Below are positions 17,496 through 26,743 of a stretch of DNA of 64,000 bases, in pieces. The position numbers and the translations under genes are program-made. The notes below the pieces were generated by a model. The model was not told the origin of the DNA. It ran no database searches and saw only the letters and a program-made list of their open reading frames with translations. The number at the start of each line of letters is the position of its first letter. The stretch's first letter is position 1. The stretch is from Bacteroidota bacterium (lineage in GTDB: Bacteria > Bacteroidota > Bacteroidia > Chitinophagales > BACL12), in NCBI GenBank assembly GCA_016706865.1, contig JADJIS010000002.1, positions 1,240,001-1,304,000 of the forward strand, in the 5' to 3' direction.

Positions 17496-20400
17496 ATGAT
17501 TAAACAATCACACAAATTTCTGATTGTATTGCTGTTGCAATTTACTTTCGTATCTATTTTTTCTCAAACAACAATTACAGGCGTTGTGAGAGATTCATTA
17601 ACAAACGAAACGCTTGTTGGCGCAAATATCCGTTTGCAAAGTGATCCTACTGTAGGCGCAGGAACAGATATAGATGGCGCCTTTACTTTATCATCACCTG
17701 TTGCATCCGGGAAACTTATAATTTCTTTTGTAGGATATAAAACAAAAGAAATTAATTTTTCAGGCCCAGGGAATTTGAATATTGTTTTGCGATCGGAAAG
17801 TGCTCTCGATGAAGTGATAGTTGTAGGATACGGCACGCAAAAGAAAAGTGATATCACAGGATCTATTTCCTCCACAAAAAATGAAGAATTCGCCGATCAG
17901 CCCATTTCAAATATAGCCGGAAGTATACAGGGAAAAGTTTCGGGAATTGATATTCGAAATGCTTCCGGAACACCAGGTGCGGGTTTATTGGTAAGTGTTA
18001 GAGGACAAAATAATCCACTTTATGTGGTGGATGGAATTCCCATGATAAGTGAAAGTAATTCCTCCATTTCCACTTCTTTTGATCTGCAGGGAAATTCCGT
18101 TGGAAACGGACAGAATATTAGTTCTATTTCTGACATTAATCCTGACGATATTGAATCCATAGAAATATTAAAAGATGCATCCGCTGCTTCTATTTATGGA
18201 GCTCGTGCAGCTAACGGAGTAATTTTAATTACCACAAAAAGAGGTAAGGCCGGTAAAACAAATTTTAGTTTGAATTATTATACCGGAATTCAACAGGTAA
18301 GCAGGCCAATTGATTTTTTAAGTTCAGAAGAATTGGTTGATCTGATAAATGAGGCCCGTTTAAATGATCTAAATGCATACAATGCCGATCCAACTATTTT
18401 CGGGGAGGATTATGATCCTGCATTGTCGACAAATGAATTACCGGAAAGTTGGAATACAGGTGTTAACACAAACTGGATGGATGAAATTTTTCAAAATGCA
18501 CCTATTAACGACATTGAATTTTCGGCATCAGGTGGAAATGATAAAACAACTTTTTTTATCAGTAATTCCTATTTCGATCAACAGGGAATTGTAATTGAAT
18601 CATTTTATAAAAGATATTCCAGCAGATTAAATCTTGATCATAAGATCAACGATAAATTTTCGATGGGTGAAAATCTTTCCCTCAGCTTTTCCAATAACAG
18701 AAGAAGTTTAAACGATAATGTTTATACAGGAACAGTTACAAATGCTATAGGAGCCTCTCCATTAATGCCTGTATATGATGAGGATGGAAATTATGCGAAC
18801 TTCGAAGATTATCAGGCGAGCTGGTTAAGTGATAATCCTGTTTTATCTACAAAAGAAATAATTCCCGGAACAAAAAGTTTCCGCACTTTGGGAAGTGTTT
18901 TCGGGGAATATAAAATAACCCAACAATTAAAATTCAGAAGTACCTGGAGCATTGATTATACCAATTTAAGTGATGATATTTATTTTAGTCCTTTAACTAC
19001 CGATGCAGAAACAGTTGGTGGAAAAGCCACTAATAGCAATTTTACACAAACAGTTTGGCTGGGCGAAAATATTTTGAGTTACGATAAACCATTAAATAAT
19101 AAAAGTGCAATAAATGCAATTGCAGGATTTACACTACAGGAATCGAACAGCGATTATTTAAGTATCAGTGGTCAGGGATTTCCTATTGGAACAGATCTGC
19201 AGGATGTTTCCAGTGCTGCATTAATTACAGGTGGAGAAAGTTTTTCCAGCAGATGGGCGCTTGTTTCTTTTTTGGGAAGAGTTAATTATAATATACAAAG
19301 TAAATATTTATTTTCACTGAGTGCGAGAGCAGATGGATCTTCTCGTTTTTCACCGGAAAATCAATTTGGATTTTTTCCCGCAGGATCCGCAGGGTGGCAT
19401 ATGAGCGATGAAACTTTTTGGCCAAGTGCATTATTTATTTCTGATCTGAAATTAAGAGCGAGTTATGGTATTACAGGTGATCAGGAGATTGGAAATTATC
19501 AATATATTTCATTTTGGTCGCCGGTGGGTTACAACGGACAATCAGGAGTTGGTCCTCGTAATTTAGCAGATGAAAATTTAAAATGGCAAACAAATAAAAT
19601 GCTCAATATCGGTATCGATTATGAATTGTGGGAAGGAAGAATTAGTGGGTCACTGGAATATTATAAAGGTAATAAAACTGATCTGCTAAGTGAAGATGTT
19701 ATTCCCGGAACTACAGGTTTTGGAAGCATAACCAGAAATTATGGAAATATAGAAAACAGTGGAGTGGAATTATCTGCCAATGCATATTTAATTGACAGAA
19801 AAGATTTTGATTGGTCGTTCTCCTTTAATATCAGTTATTTACATAATGAAATTATTGATCTTAGTACGGATAGTATTTTAATTAGTGCGTATAATGATCT
19901 TACCTCGACACATATTTTAGCAGAAGGGCAACCTGTAGGATCTTTCTGGGGTGTTCCTTACGAAGGTGTTGATCCTGAAACCGGTGATCCAATTTATACC
20001 GATACAAATGGTGATGGAATTATTGATGATGATGATGCAGTTATTATTGGAAAGGCCACACCTGATTTTTATGGAGGCTTTAGCACCAATGTAAAATATA
20101 AAAAATTCGATCTGGGAATTGCAGCAACCTTTACCATTGGAAATGATGTGTATAATTTGATAAGATCAACATATCAAACAGGTGGATGGAGTGATTATGG
20201 ATGGGATGAGGATTATTTTTTATATCAGGTGTATGCAAATAATTCGCATGTAATTGACGATCGCTGGCAACAACCGGGTGATGTTACGGATATTCCGCGA
20301 GCATCTTTATTTAATTATAATTATTATTCCAACTCCTCACAAAGTATTGAAGATGGATCGCATTTACGTATTCGTGAAGTGAGTTTAGGGTATACTATCA

Positions 20401-20597
20401 AACCTGCAAATACGAATTTATATCAGAGTTTGAGGGTGTATGTGCAAGTTCAAAATGCATACATATTTACAAAATATACAGGATTTGATCCTGAGGTGAG
20501 TTCCACCGGTGGTGGCGCCCCACAAACAGCAGGAGTTGATTATGCGGCTTATCCGCAGGCGAGAACATATATGCTGGGATTTAACTTTAAATTTTAA
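17496..20597 (+). CDS. SusC/RagA family TonB-linked outer membrane transporter
   Basis: A 1033-residue TonB-dependent porin. Signal peptide about 1-23, carboxypeptidase-regulatory-like domain (about 25-100: TGVVRDSLTNETLVGANIRL), TonB box region and plug with VIVVGYGTQKKSDITGS (about 107-123) and ASIYGARAANGVILITTKRG, then a 22-strand barrel ending in aromatic-rich TYMLGFNFKF. With SusD it forms a lidded importer for oligomers. Its neighbours are aminotransferases and aldehyde dehydrogenases rather than glycosidases, so the substrate is more likely a peptide or amide-type compound than a glycan (inference). Confidence 0.94.
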   Translation: MIKQSHKFLIVLLLQFTFVSIFSQTTITGVVRDSLTNETLVGANIRLQSDPTVGAGTDIDGAFTLSSPVASGKLIISFVGYKTKEINFSGPGNLNIVLRSESALDEVIVVGYGTQKKSDITGSISSTKNEEFADQPISNIAGSIQGKVSGIDIRNASGTPGAGLLVSVRGQNNPLYVVDGIPMISESNSSISTSFDLQGNSVGNGQNISSISDINPDDIESIEILKDASAASIYGARAANGVILITTKRGKAGKTNFSLNYYTGIQQVSRPIDFLSSEELVDLINEARLNDLNAYNADPTIFGEDYDPALSTNELPESWNTGVNTNWMDEIFQNAPINDIEFSASGGNDKTTFFISNSYFDQQGIVIESFYKRYSSRLNLDHKINDKFSMGENLSLSFSNNRRSLNDNVYTGTVTNAIGASPLMPVYDEDGNYANFEDYQASWLSDNPVLSTKEIIPGTKSFRTLGSVFGEYKITQQLKFRSTWSIDYTNLSDDIYFSPLTTDAETVGGKATNSNFTQTVWLGENILSYDKPLNNKSAINAIAGFTLQESNSDYLSISGQGFPIGTDLQDVSSAALITGGESFSSRWALVSFLGRVNYNIQSKYLFSLSARADGSSRFSPENQFGFFPAGSAGWHMSDETFWPSALFISDLKLRASYGITGDQEIGNYQYISFWSPVGYNGQSGVGPRNLADENLKWQTNKMLNIGIDYELWEGRISGSLEYYKGNKTDLLSEDVIPGTTGFGSITRNYGNIENSGVELSANAYLIDRKDFDWSFSFNISYLHNEIIDLSTDSILISAYNDLTSTHILAEGQPVGSFWGVPYEGVDPETGDPIYTDTNGDGIIDDDDAVIIGKATPDFYGGFSTNVKYKKFDLGIAATFTIGNDVYNLIRSTYQTGGWSDYGWDEDYFLYQVYANNSHVIDDRWQQPGDVTDIPRASLFNYNYYSNSSQSIEDGSHLRIREVSLGYTIKPANTNLYQSLRVYVQVQNAYIFTKYTGFDPEVSSTGGGAPQTAGVDYAAYPQARTYMLGFNFKF

Positions 20598-20617
20598 TTT
20601 TTTCTAAATTTAATTAT

Positions 20618-22024
20618 ATGAAAAAACAAAATATATTTTTACCAATTGGGATACTGTTTTTCCTGGTAATATTTTCATCCTGTGAAAAATTTCTGACAGA
20701 AACATCTACAAATGATGTTGCAAACGGAGATATGTTTACCGACCTTGCAAGTCTCGAAAGTGCACGAATAGGTTTATACAATACTTTGCAAAACCAATAT
20801 TATTACGGCGGATATTACCAATTGTTAAGTGATGCATACAGCGATAATGGAGCAACAGGTGGATATGACAATGCAGATCTCGATGAATTTGGGTTAAAAG
20901 CGTTGACTGCTTCCAATATATATGTTGAAAATTGTTGGATAGCAATTTACAATACTATTTATACTGCAAATCAGATCATTACAAATATTGATGGAATTTC
21001 TGATCCGTTATTGTCAGAAGAATTAAGAAATGATATAAAAGGAGAAGCCCTGACCATACGTGCACTTGCACATTTTGATCTACTGCGCATGTGGGGAGAA
21101 CATTGGGATATTACATCACCACTTGGAATTCCGGTTGTTACATCCATTTTATCAATTGATGATGCGGCCATTCCGAGAAATACCGTAGTAGAAACTTATG
21201 ATGCGATCTTAACTGATCTTTTAATAGCAGAATCAATTCTAAGTGACGATGATCTGCGTTTTGATGAACCAACATTTAAAGGCACACAATTTATATCTAA
21301 AACCGCTTGTCAGGCTTTGTTAGCAAGAACATATCAATATAAAAGTGATTATATAAATGCCGCATTTTACGGTGATCTGGTATTCGGCTCAGGACTTTTT
21401 GGCCCTTTGTCAGGGGATGAATTTTTAAGTATATATTTATCTCCTACAAATGGTGAATCCATATTTGAATTACAATTTAATGTGCAGGATAAAAGTCAAT
21501 TTAATGCACTTACCTATGCAAGACCGGATGCATTAAGAAGTGAAGTTTCCTTTTTAACTTCTGAAGATCTTAAATTGTTTTTTGAAACCAGAGATGGTGA
21601 TATCAGATCTCAGTTGGTTGACTTTATAGCAAATGATGTAAGTATTGAACCGGATGGCAGGTCTCAAAAGTATCGCGGAGAAATATTTCAGGATAATTCT
21701 GCTTTTATACTTCGATTTAGTGAAATGGCTTTGATTAAAGCGGAGGCAGAAGGGTTTGTTGGAGGTGGAATTGATGAGATAAATACTTTGCGCGGTCTTC
21801 GTGGTTTAGATCCCGTGGTGATAGCTAATGAAGAAGAATTTTTACAAGTTTTGATGGATGAACGCAGAAGTGAATTAAATTTTGAGGGTAATCGTTATTA
21901 TGATCTGGCGCATTTCCAATTGGTGGATGAAATATTGGGAGAAGATGTTTTACCTTGTTTCCCAATACCTGATCGTGAGATAGGTGCCAGTGGTGGTTTA
22001 TTACAACAATATCCGGGGTACTAA
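20618..22024 (+). CDS. SusD/RagB family outer-surface lipoprotein
   Basis: A 468-residue lipoprotein; the lipobox is FSSC with Cys22 as the lipidation site. The SusD fold is supported by the N-terminal segment FTDLASLESARIGLYNTLQNQYYYG, the TPR-like middle (GEALTIRALAHFDLLRMWGEHW) and the conserved C-terminal MDERRSELNFEGNRYYDLAHF. It caps the SusC barrel and binds substrate at the cell surface. Twenty bases after susC, it is certainly in the same operon. Confidence 0.94.
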   Translation: MKKQNIFLPIGILFFLVIFSSCEKFLTETSTNDVANGDMFTDLASLESARIGLYNTLQNQYYYGGYYQLLSDAYSDNGATGGYDNADLDEFGLKALTASNIYVENCWIAIYNTIYTANQIITNIDGISDPLLSEELRNDIKGEALTIRALAHFDLLRMWGEHWDITSPLGIPVVTSILSIDDAAIPRNTVVETYDAILTDLLIAESILSDDDLRFDEPTFKGTQFISKTACQALLARTYQYKSDYINAAFYGDLVFGSGLFGPLSGDEFLSIYLSPTNGESIFELQFNVQDKSQFNALTYARPDALRSEVSFLTSEDLKLFFETRDGDIRSQLVDFIANDVSIEPDGRSQKYRGEIFQDNSAFILRFSEMALIKAEAEGFVGGGIDEINTLRGLRGLDPVVIANEEEFLQVLMDERRSELNFEGNRYYDLAHFQLVDEILGEDVLPCFPIPDREIGASGGLLQQYPGY

Positions 22025-22030
22025 TTAAAT

Positions 22031-23392
22031 ATGAAAAAATTCACATCTATAAATCCTTTTGATCAATCTGTAATAGCAGAATATGTTTTGTTTGATGATC
22101 AAAAATTGGATACGGTTTTATCCTCTTCTGAAAAAGCATTTTCAGATTGGAAAAATACCTCTATCGATTTTCGCGCAGATCTTTTAAATAAAGCAGCAAA
22201 AGTTTTACGTGAGAACAGGGAAAAATATGCGATGACCATTTCATTGGAAATGGGGAAAATATTAAATGAAAGCAGGGCAGAGGTAGAAAAATGTGCATGG
22301 AATTGTACTTATTATGCCTCGCATGCAGAAAACATGATAGAAAAGGAGATCATTAAAAGTGATGCCCATAAAAGTTATGTTGTTTTTGAACCAGTAGGTT
22401 GTGTTTTTGCAATAATGCCCTGGAATTTTCCTTTCTGGCAGGTATTTCGTTTTGCAGCCCCTGCATTAATGGCGGGAAATACCATTATTTTAAAACATGC
22501 CAGAAATGTGAGCGGATGTTCTCTTGCAATTGAAAGTATTTTTCGGGAGGCCGGATTTCCCGAACATGTATTTCAATCTGTAATCGTAGATAGCAGTGCC
22601 ATGGAAAAAATAATATCTCACGATATAATTCAAGGAGTAACTTTAACGGGCAGTGAAATTGCAGGTAGTTCTGTGGCATCCATTGCAGGTAAACATATTA
22701 AAAAAACCGTGATGGAATTAGGAGGTTCCGATCCGCTTATAGTTTTAAAAGATGCCAATATAAAAAATGCTGCAAAAATTGCAATTCAATCGCGATTTCA
22801 GAATGCAGGTCAAAGTTGTATCGCTTCCAAACGATTTATTGTTGAAAGTGAATGTAAGGTCGACTTTATAAATGCAATACTCGATGGAGTAAATAAATTA
22901 AAACAGGGCAATCAATTATCGGAAGAAACTACCACCGGGCCAATGGCTAAAATTGATCTGGCTGAGCAATTGGAACAACAAGAAATTCAATCGGTAAAAC
23001 TAGGTGCCATTATTACCATGGGTGGAAAAAGGTCGGGAGCAAATTATCAACCAACTATTTTAGAAAATATTCAACCTGGAATGCAAGCTTTTGATGAGGA
23101 ATTATTTGGGCCTATAGCAAGTATAATTGAAGCACGCGATGAAATGCACGCGATCGCCATTGCAAATAATAGCAGATATGGATTGGGTGCAACCTTATTT
23201 ACGGAAGATCTTGAAAAAGCACAATTATTAGCACGAAAAATAAATGCAGGAGGAGTATTTATAAATGCCATGGTAAAATCTGATCCCCGTTTGCCCTTTG
23301 GTGGAATTAAAAAATCGGGATATGGAAGGGAGCTGTCGCATTATGGGATGAAGGAGTTTATGAATATTAAAACGATTTTTTTGAACAATTGA
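22031..23392 (+). CDS. NAD(P)-dependent aldehyde dehydrogenase, succinate-semialdehyde dehydrogenase-like
   Basis: A 453-residue ALDH superfamily enzyme that oxidises an aldehyde to an acid. The catalytic Cys is in NAGQSCIASKRF and the general-base Glu in VMELGGSDPLIVL; the nucleotide-binding segment is AIMPWNFPFWQVFRFAAPAL. The short length and MPWNFPFWQ resemble the Sad/YneI type of succinate-semialdehyde dehydrogenase. It starts six bases after the susD stop codon and so belongs to the Sus operon, suggesting it works on a product of the imported compound. A 14-copy GTGGGCA array follows its stop codon. Confidence 0.9.
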   Translation: MKKFTSINPFDQSVIAEYVLFDDQKLDTVLSSSEKAFSDWKNTSIDFRADLLNKAAKVLRENREKYAMTISLEMGKILNESRAEVEKCAWNCTYYASHAENMIEKEIIKSDAHKSYVVFEPVGCVFAIMPWNFPFWQVFRFAAPALMAGNTIILKHARNVSGCSLAIESIFREAGFPEHVFQSVIVDSSAMEKIISHDIIQGVTLTGSEIAGSSVASIAGKHIKKTVMELGGSDPLIVLKDANIKNAAKIAIQSRFQNAGQSCIASKRFIVESECKVDFINAILDGVNKLKQGNQLSEETTTGPMAKIDLAEQLEQQEIQSVKLGAIITMGGKRSGANYQPTILENIQPGMQAFDEELFGPIASIIEARDEMHAIAIANNSRYGLGATLFTEDLEKAQLLARKINAGGVFINAMVKSDPRLPFGGIKKSGYGRELSHYGMKEFMNIKTIFLNN

Positions 23393-23410
23393 GAATTGGT
23401 TCATAGTCAA

Positions 23411-23511
23411 CAGTGGGCAGTGGGCAGTGGGCAGTGGGCAGTGGGCAGTGGGCAGTGGGCAGTGGGCAGTGGGCAGTGGGCAGTGGGCAGTGGGCAGTGG
23501 GCAGTGGGCAG
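23411..23511. repeat. perfect GTGGGCA tandem repeat, about 14 copies
   Basis: A 7-nt unit repeated about 14 times without change, 19 bases after the aldehyde dehydrogenase stop codon. One further CAGTGGGCAG lies at about 23563. Identity of all copies points to recent expansion, unlike the degenerate heptads elsewhere. Confidence 0.95.
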
Positions 23512-23791
23512 AATTTACGCCGCAAAATTAATGTAATACTGAAAAAAAGTCAACAGTAACAGTGGGCAGTTTGTAACATTGGAAAATATTGCTTCGAATT
23601 GAACAAGATGAATAAAAATTAATCATTAAAAAATAAAAAATAAAAATCGGATCCTAAGCTTGAAACTTATGGACATCCAAAAAAATAATATCGAATCCGC
23701 CAGTGGTCGGACAGGTATAGAACAAAGATTAAAGAACAACAAACAGATCGTAAGCCTGAAACTTTTGCAAACCATGTAAACTTATAACCAA
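23512..23791. other. intergenic region with a short direct repeat
   Basis: AT-rich DNA without a credible gene. A roughly 19-base direct repeat, GATCCTAAGCTTGAAACTT at about 23649 and GATCGTAAGCCTGAAACTT at about 23746, is the only structure seen. Confidence 0.4.
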
Positions 23792-23902
23792 CTTAGAACT
23801 CAGAACCCAGAACCCAGAACCCAGAACCCAGAACTCAGAACCCAGAACCGAAACATGTAGTGATCGACGCAGGAGATCTACTACATGTCAGAACTCAGAA
23901 CA
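23792..23902. repeat. CAGAACC heptads enclosing a hairpin at the gabT start
   Basis: Eight units of CAGAACC/CAGAACT (23792-23849) are followed by a hairpin: ACATGTAGTGATC (23853-23865) pairs with GATCTACTACATGT (23875-23888) with one bulged base. Two more CAGAACT units then run to the start codon at 23903. The hairpin covers an in-frame ATG at 23885. Confidence 0.75.
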
Positions 23903-25213
23903 ATGAAGGAATTAACAAAAACAGAATTATTACACGAACGAAGAAAAAAACTTGTACCAAACGCATTGGGAATATTTAATCCTTCGAGTGTGGTGTCGGC
24001 GAGGGGTGCAATAATTACGGATGCGGATGGAAGAAAGTTAATAGATTTTGGGGGTGGAATAGGGGTTATTAATGCGGGACATTGTCCGGCGCCTGTGGTT
24101 AAGGCAATTCAGGAACAGGCGGAAAAATTTCTGCATACCTGTTTTAATGTTTCTATTTACGAACAATATTTGGATGCGGCGGAGAAATTAATTTCTTTAA
24201 TTCCACATGGAGAGAATACAAAAGTGATGTTTACAAATAGTGGTGCGGAAGCGGTGGAGAATGCCATTAAAATTGCACGACAGGCAACAAATCGATCTGC
24301 AATTATATGTTATTCGCAGGCATTCCATGGAAGAACATTATTAGCTTCAACTCTTACAAGTAAAGTAGGATATAAAACAGGATTCGGACCTTATGCACCT
24401 GAAATTTATAGAATAGATTTTCCGGCCTATTCGTATTTTAAAGGTTATGCAACGGAGGATGAAGTAAGTCTTGTGCATATTCATAAATTAAATGATTTTT
24501 TTAATACGTATGTGCCGGCAAAAGAGGTTGCAGCAATAATTGTAGAACCAGTTCAAGGTGAAGGTGGATTTCATGTATTACCTAAAAAATATTTACAGGA
24601 ATTAAGAAAAATATGTGATGAACATGGAATACTTTTAATTCTGGATGAAATACAAAGCGGGTTTGGCAGAACAGGAAAATGGGCAGCATTTCAGCATTAT
24701 GATATAATTCCTGATCTCAGTACTTGGGCAAAAAGTATGGGAAGCGGAATGCCTATAGGGGCTGTTATGGGTAAAACAGAAGTGATGGATAATATTAATG
24801 CAGGAACTATTGGTGGAACATTTTCCGGAAATGCAATGTGCTGTGTTGCTGTAACAGCAACGCTTAATTATATGGAGGAAATTAATATCAATGCAAAAGG
24901 AATTAAAGTGGGTGCAAAAATTTTGGAGGCCTTTAATGCTTTTAAAGAAAAATTTCCAAAACATATTTCAGATGTAAGGGGTTTGGGTGCAATGATGGCA
25001 TTTGAATTAAGTATAGATGGTAATATCACCAAACCAGATACAGAGTTATGTAAAAAACTTGTGCAGCGCTGTTATGAAAAGGGTTTGATCGTACTGAGTG
25101 CCGGTGTATATGGAAATGTGATCCGTAACCTCGCACCACTTGTAATAGAGGAGGATGATCTGTTAAAGGGATTATTAATTATAGAAGAAAGTTTGATGGA
25201 ATTAACACAATAA
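23903..25213 (+). CDS. gabT: class III aminotransferase, 4-aminobutyrate aminotransferase-like
   Basis: A PLP enzyme that moves the amino group of GABA or another omega-amino acid to 2-oxoglutarate, giving a semialdehyde. The PLP-binding Lys is in LSTWAKSMGSGMPIGAVMG, the cofactor Asp in LILDEIQSGFGRTG, and TNSGAEAVENAIKIAR binds the phosphate. I start at 23903 because the first six codons of the longer version (ATG at 23885) are CAGAACT repeat DNA and hairpin. It lies 38 bases before a second aldehyde dehydrogenase, a classic gabT-gabD pairing. The exact substrate (GABA, 5-aminovalerate, beta-alanine or a diamine) is not certain. Confidence 0.88.
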   Translation: MKELTKTELLHERRKKLVPNALGIFNPSSVVSARGAIITDADGRKLIDFGGGIGVINAGHCPAPVVKAIQEQAEKFLHTCFNVSIYEQYLDAAEKLISLIPHGENTKVMFTNSGAEAVENAIKIARQATNRSAIICYSQAFHGRTLLASTLTSKVGYKTGFGPYAPEIYRIDFPAYSYFKGYATEDEVSLVHIHKLNDFFNTYVPAKEVAAIIVEPVQGEGGFHVLPKKYLQELRKICDEHGILLILDEIQSGFGRTGKWAAFQHYDIIPDLSTWAKSMGSGMPIGAVMGKTEVMDNINAGTIGGTFSGNAMCCVAVTATLNYMEEININAKGIKVGAKILEAFNAFKEKFPKHISDVRGLGAMMAFELSIDGNITKPDTELCKKLVQRCYEKGLIVLSAGVYGNVIRNLAPLVIEEDDLLKGLLIIEESLMELTQ

Positions 25214-25251
25214 CTTAGAGGTATTTTGCAATTTGAGGAGGACATTAAAAA

Positions 25252-26673
25252 ATGAGAAAACAATTTATTAACGGAATTTGGGTGGATGCAAATAATGCAG
25301 GTGTTTGGGATGTGATGAATCCCGCAACAGATGAATTAATTTGTACGATTCAATTTGGTGATGGTACAGATTGTAAGTTGGCAATAGATGCAGCGCAAAA
25401 TGCATTTAAAACATGGAGTGTAATTTCACCCTGGACACGTGCTGAAATATTAAAAAATGCTGCAAATATTATCCGAAAAAATATTGCAGAATATGCCCGC
25501 GATATGGTAATGGAAAGTGGCAAACCGATTGCAGAGGCTAAGGGTGAATTAAATGTGGCAGCAAATTTATTTGAATGGTTTGCAGAGGAAGGAAAACGCA
25601 GTTATGGTAAAGTAATTCCATCATCAAGAACCGATAAACGAATGCAGGTAATATATCAGCCAATGGGTGTGATTGGTGTAGTTACCGCTTGGAATTTTCC
25701 TGCCTATAATCCTGCAAGAGCTTGGGCAGCAGCATTGGCAGCCGGGTGTACTGTAGTAGCGAAGGTTAGTGAATATACACCTCTCACAGGAATGAATTTA
25801 ATTGCTGCATTAATCGAAGCAGGAATTCCCGCAGGAGTAATTAATCTTGTAAATGGTGATGCTTCAAAGATCGGAAATGAATTGTTGAATAATATTCATG
25901 TTAAAAAAATAAGTTTTACCGGAAGTACAAGAGTTGGGAAAATATTAATGGATGGAGCATCGCGAACCAATACAAAATTAGCGTTGGAGTTAGGTGGAAA
26001 TGCACCCGTTATTATTATGGCTGATGTGGATGTGGAGCAGGTTGCAAAAACTTCTGTCAATACAAAGTTTCGAAATTGCGGACAAGTTTGTATTTCCCCC
26101 CAAAGATTTTATGTTCACGAAAATATTTATGATCAATTTCTAAAAGCAGTTGTAAAACACACAGAATTATTAAAAATAGGAAATGGGTTGGATCCGGAAA
26201 CTAAATTAGGACCGCTCATTAATAAAAATCAACAACAAAATGTTTTAAATATCATTGATCAGGCCAAAAAGGAAAATAATAAAATTTTAACCGGTGGTGA
26301 TATAATGGATAAAGGAAATTTTATTGCACCGGTAGTGATTGATGTTACTAATAATAATTCTGAATTTATAAATAAAGAAATTTTTGGTCCGGTATTGCCT
26401 TTAATTAAATTTTCCACAAAGGAGGAAGTAATTGCCAAAGCAAATGATACACCTTATGGCCTGGCTGCTTATATCTGGACCAATAATTTAAATGATGCAA
26501 TTTATCTATCCGAAAAATTGGAGTTTGGAATGGTAGGGATAAATGAATGGGCACCACAGGGAACTGAGGCACCTTTCGGAGGTTGGAAACAAAGCGGATT
26601 AGGCCATGAAAGTGGAAGTGAAGGGCTGTACGAGTATTTAGAAAAAAAATTAATAAGCATAGGAAATTTATAA
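25252..26673 (+). CDS. NAD(P)-dependent aldehyde dehydrogenase, GabD-like
   Basis: A 473-residue ALDH. The catalytic Cys lies in RNCGQVCISPQRF, the Glu in LALELGGNAPVII, and the Rossmann segment is VTAWNFPAYNPARAWAAALA. Length and motifs resemble succinate- or glutarate-semialdehyde dehydrogenases. Placed directly after the aminotransferase, it probably oxidises the semialdehyde made there. It is clearly different in sequence from the shorter ALDH at 22031, so the cluster has two aldehyde-oxidising steps. Confidence 0.9.
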   Translation: MRKQFINGIWVDANNAGVWDVMNPATDELICTIQFGDGTDCKLAIDAAQNAFKTWSVISPWTRAEILKNAANIIRKNIAEYARDMVMESGKPIAEAKGELNVAANLFEWFAEEGKRSYGKVIPSSRTDKRMQVIYQPMGVIGVVTAWNFPAYNPARAWAAALAAGCTVVAKVSEYTPLTGMNLIAALIEAGIPAGVINLVNGDASKIGNELLNNIHVKKISFTGSTRVGKILMDGASRTNTKLALELGGNAPVIIMADVDVEQVAKTSVNTKFRNCGQVCISPQRFYVHENIYDQFLKAVVKHTELLKIGNGLDPETKLGPLINKNQQQNVLNIIDQAKKENNKILTGGDIMDKGNFIAPVVIDVTNNNSEFINKEIFGPVLPLIKFSTKEEVIAKANDTPYGLAAYIWTNNLNDAIYLSEKLEFGMVGINEWAPQGTEAPFGGWKQSGLGHESGSEGLYEYLEKKLISIGNL

Positions 26674-26707
26674 ATAGGAAATTAATTTTAAGGAGTAGTC
26701 TTAGCAA

Positions 26708-26735
26708 ACTCATTACTCATAACTCATAACTCATT
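26708..26735. repeat. ACTCATA heptads upstream of the NhaC-type gene
   Basis: Four units (ACTCATT ACTCATA ACTCATA ACTCATT) end nine bases before the next start codon. Same family, inverted, as TGAGTAA at 58726-59270. Confidence 0.75.
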
Positions 26736-26743
26736 CCGATCAT

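Noticed and set aside
23411..23511. CRISPR or iteron-type origin
   Set aside because: Uninterrupted 7-nt repeat without spacers, and no replication-initiator gene or DnaA boxes near it.
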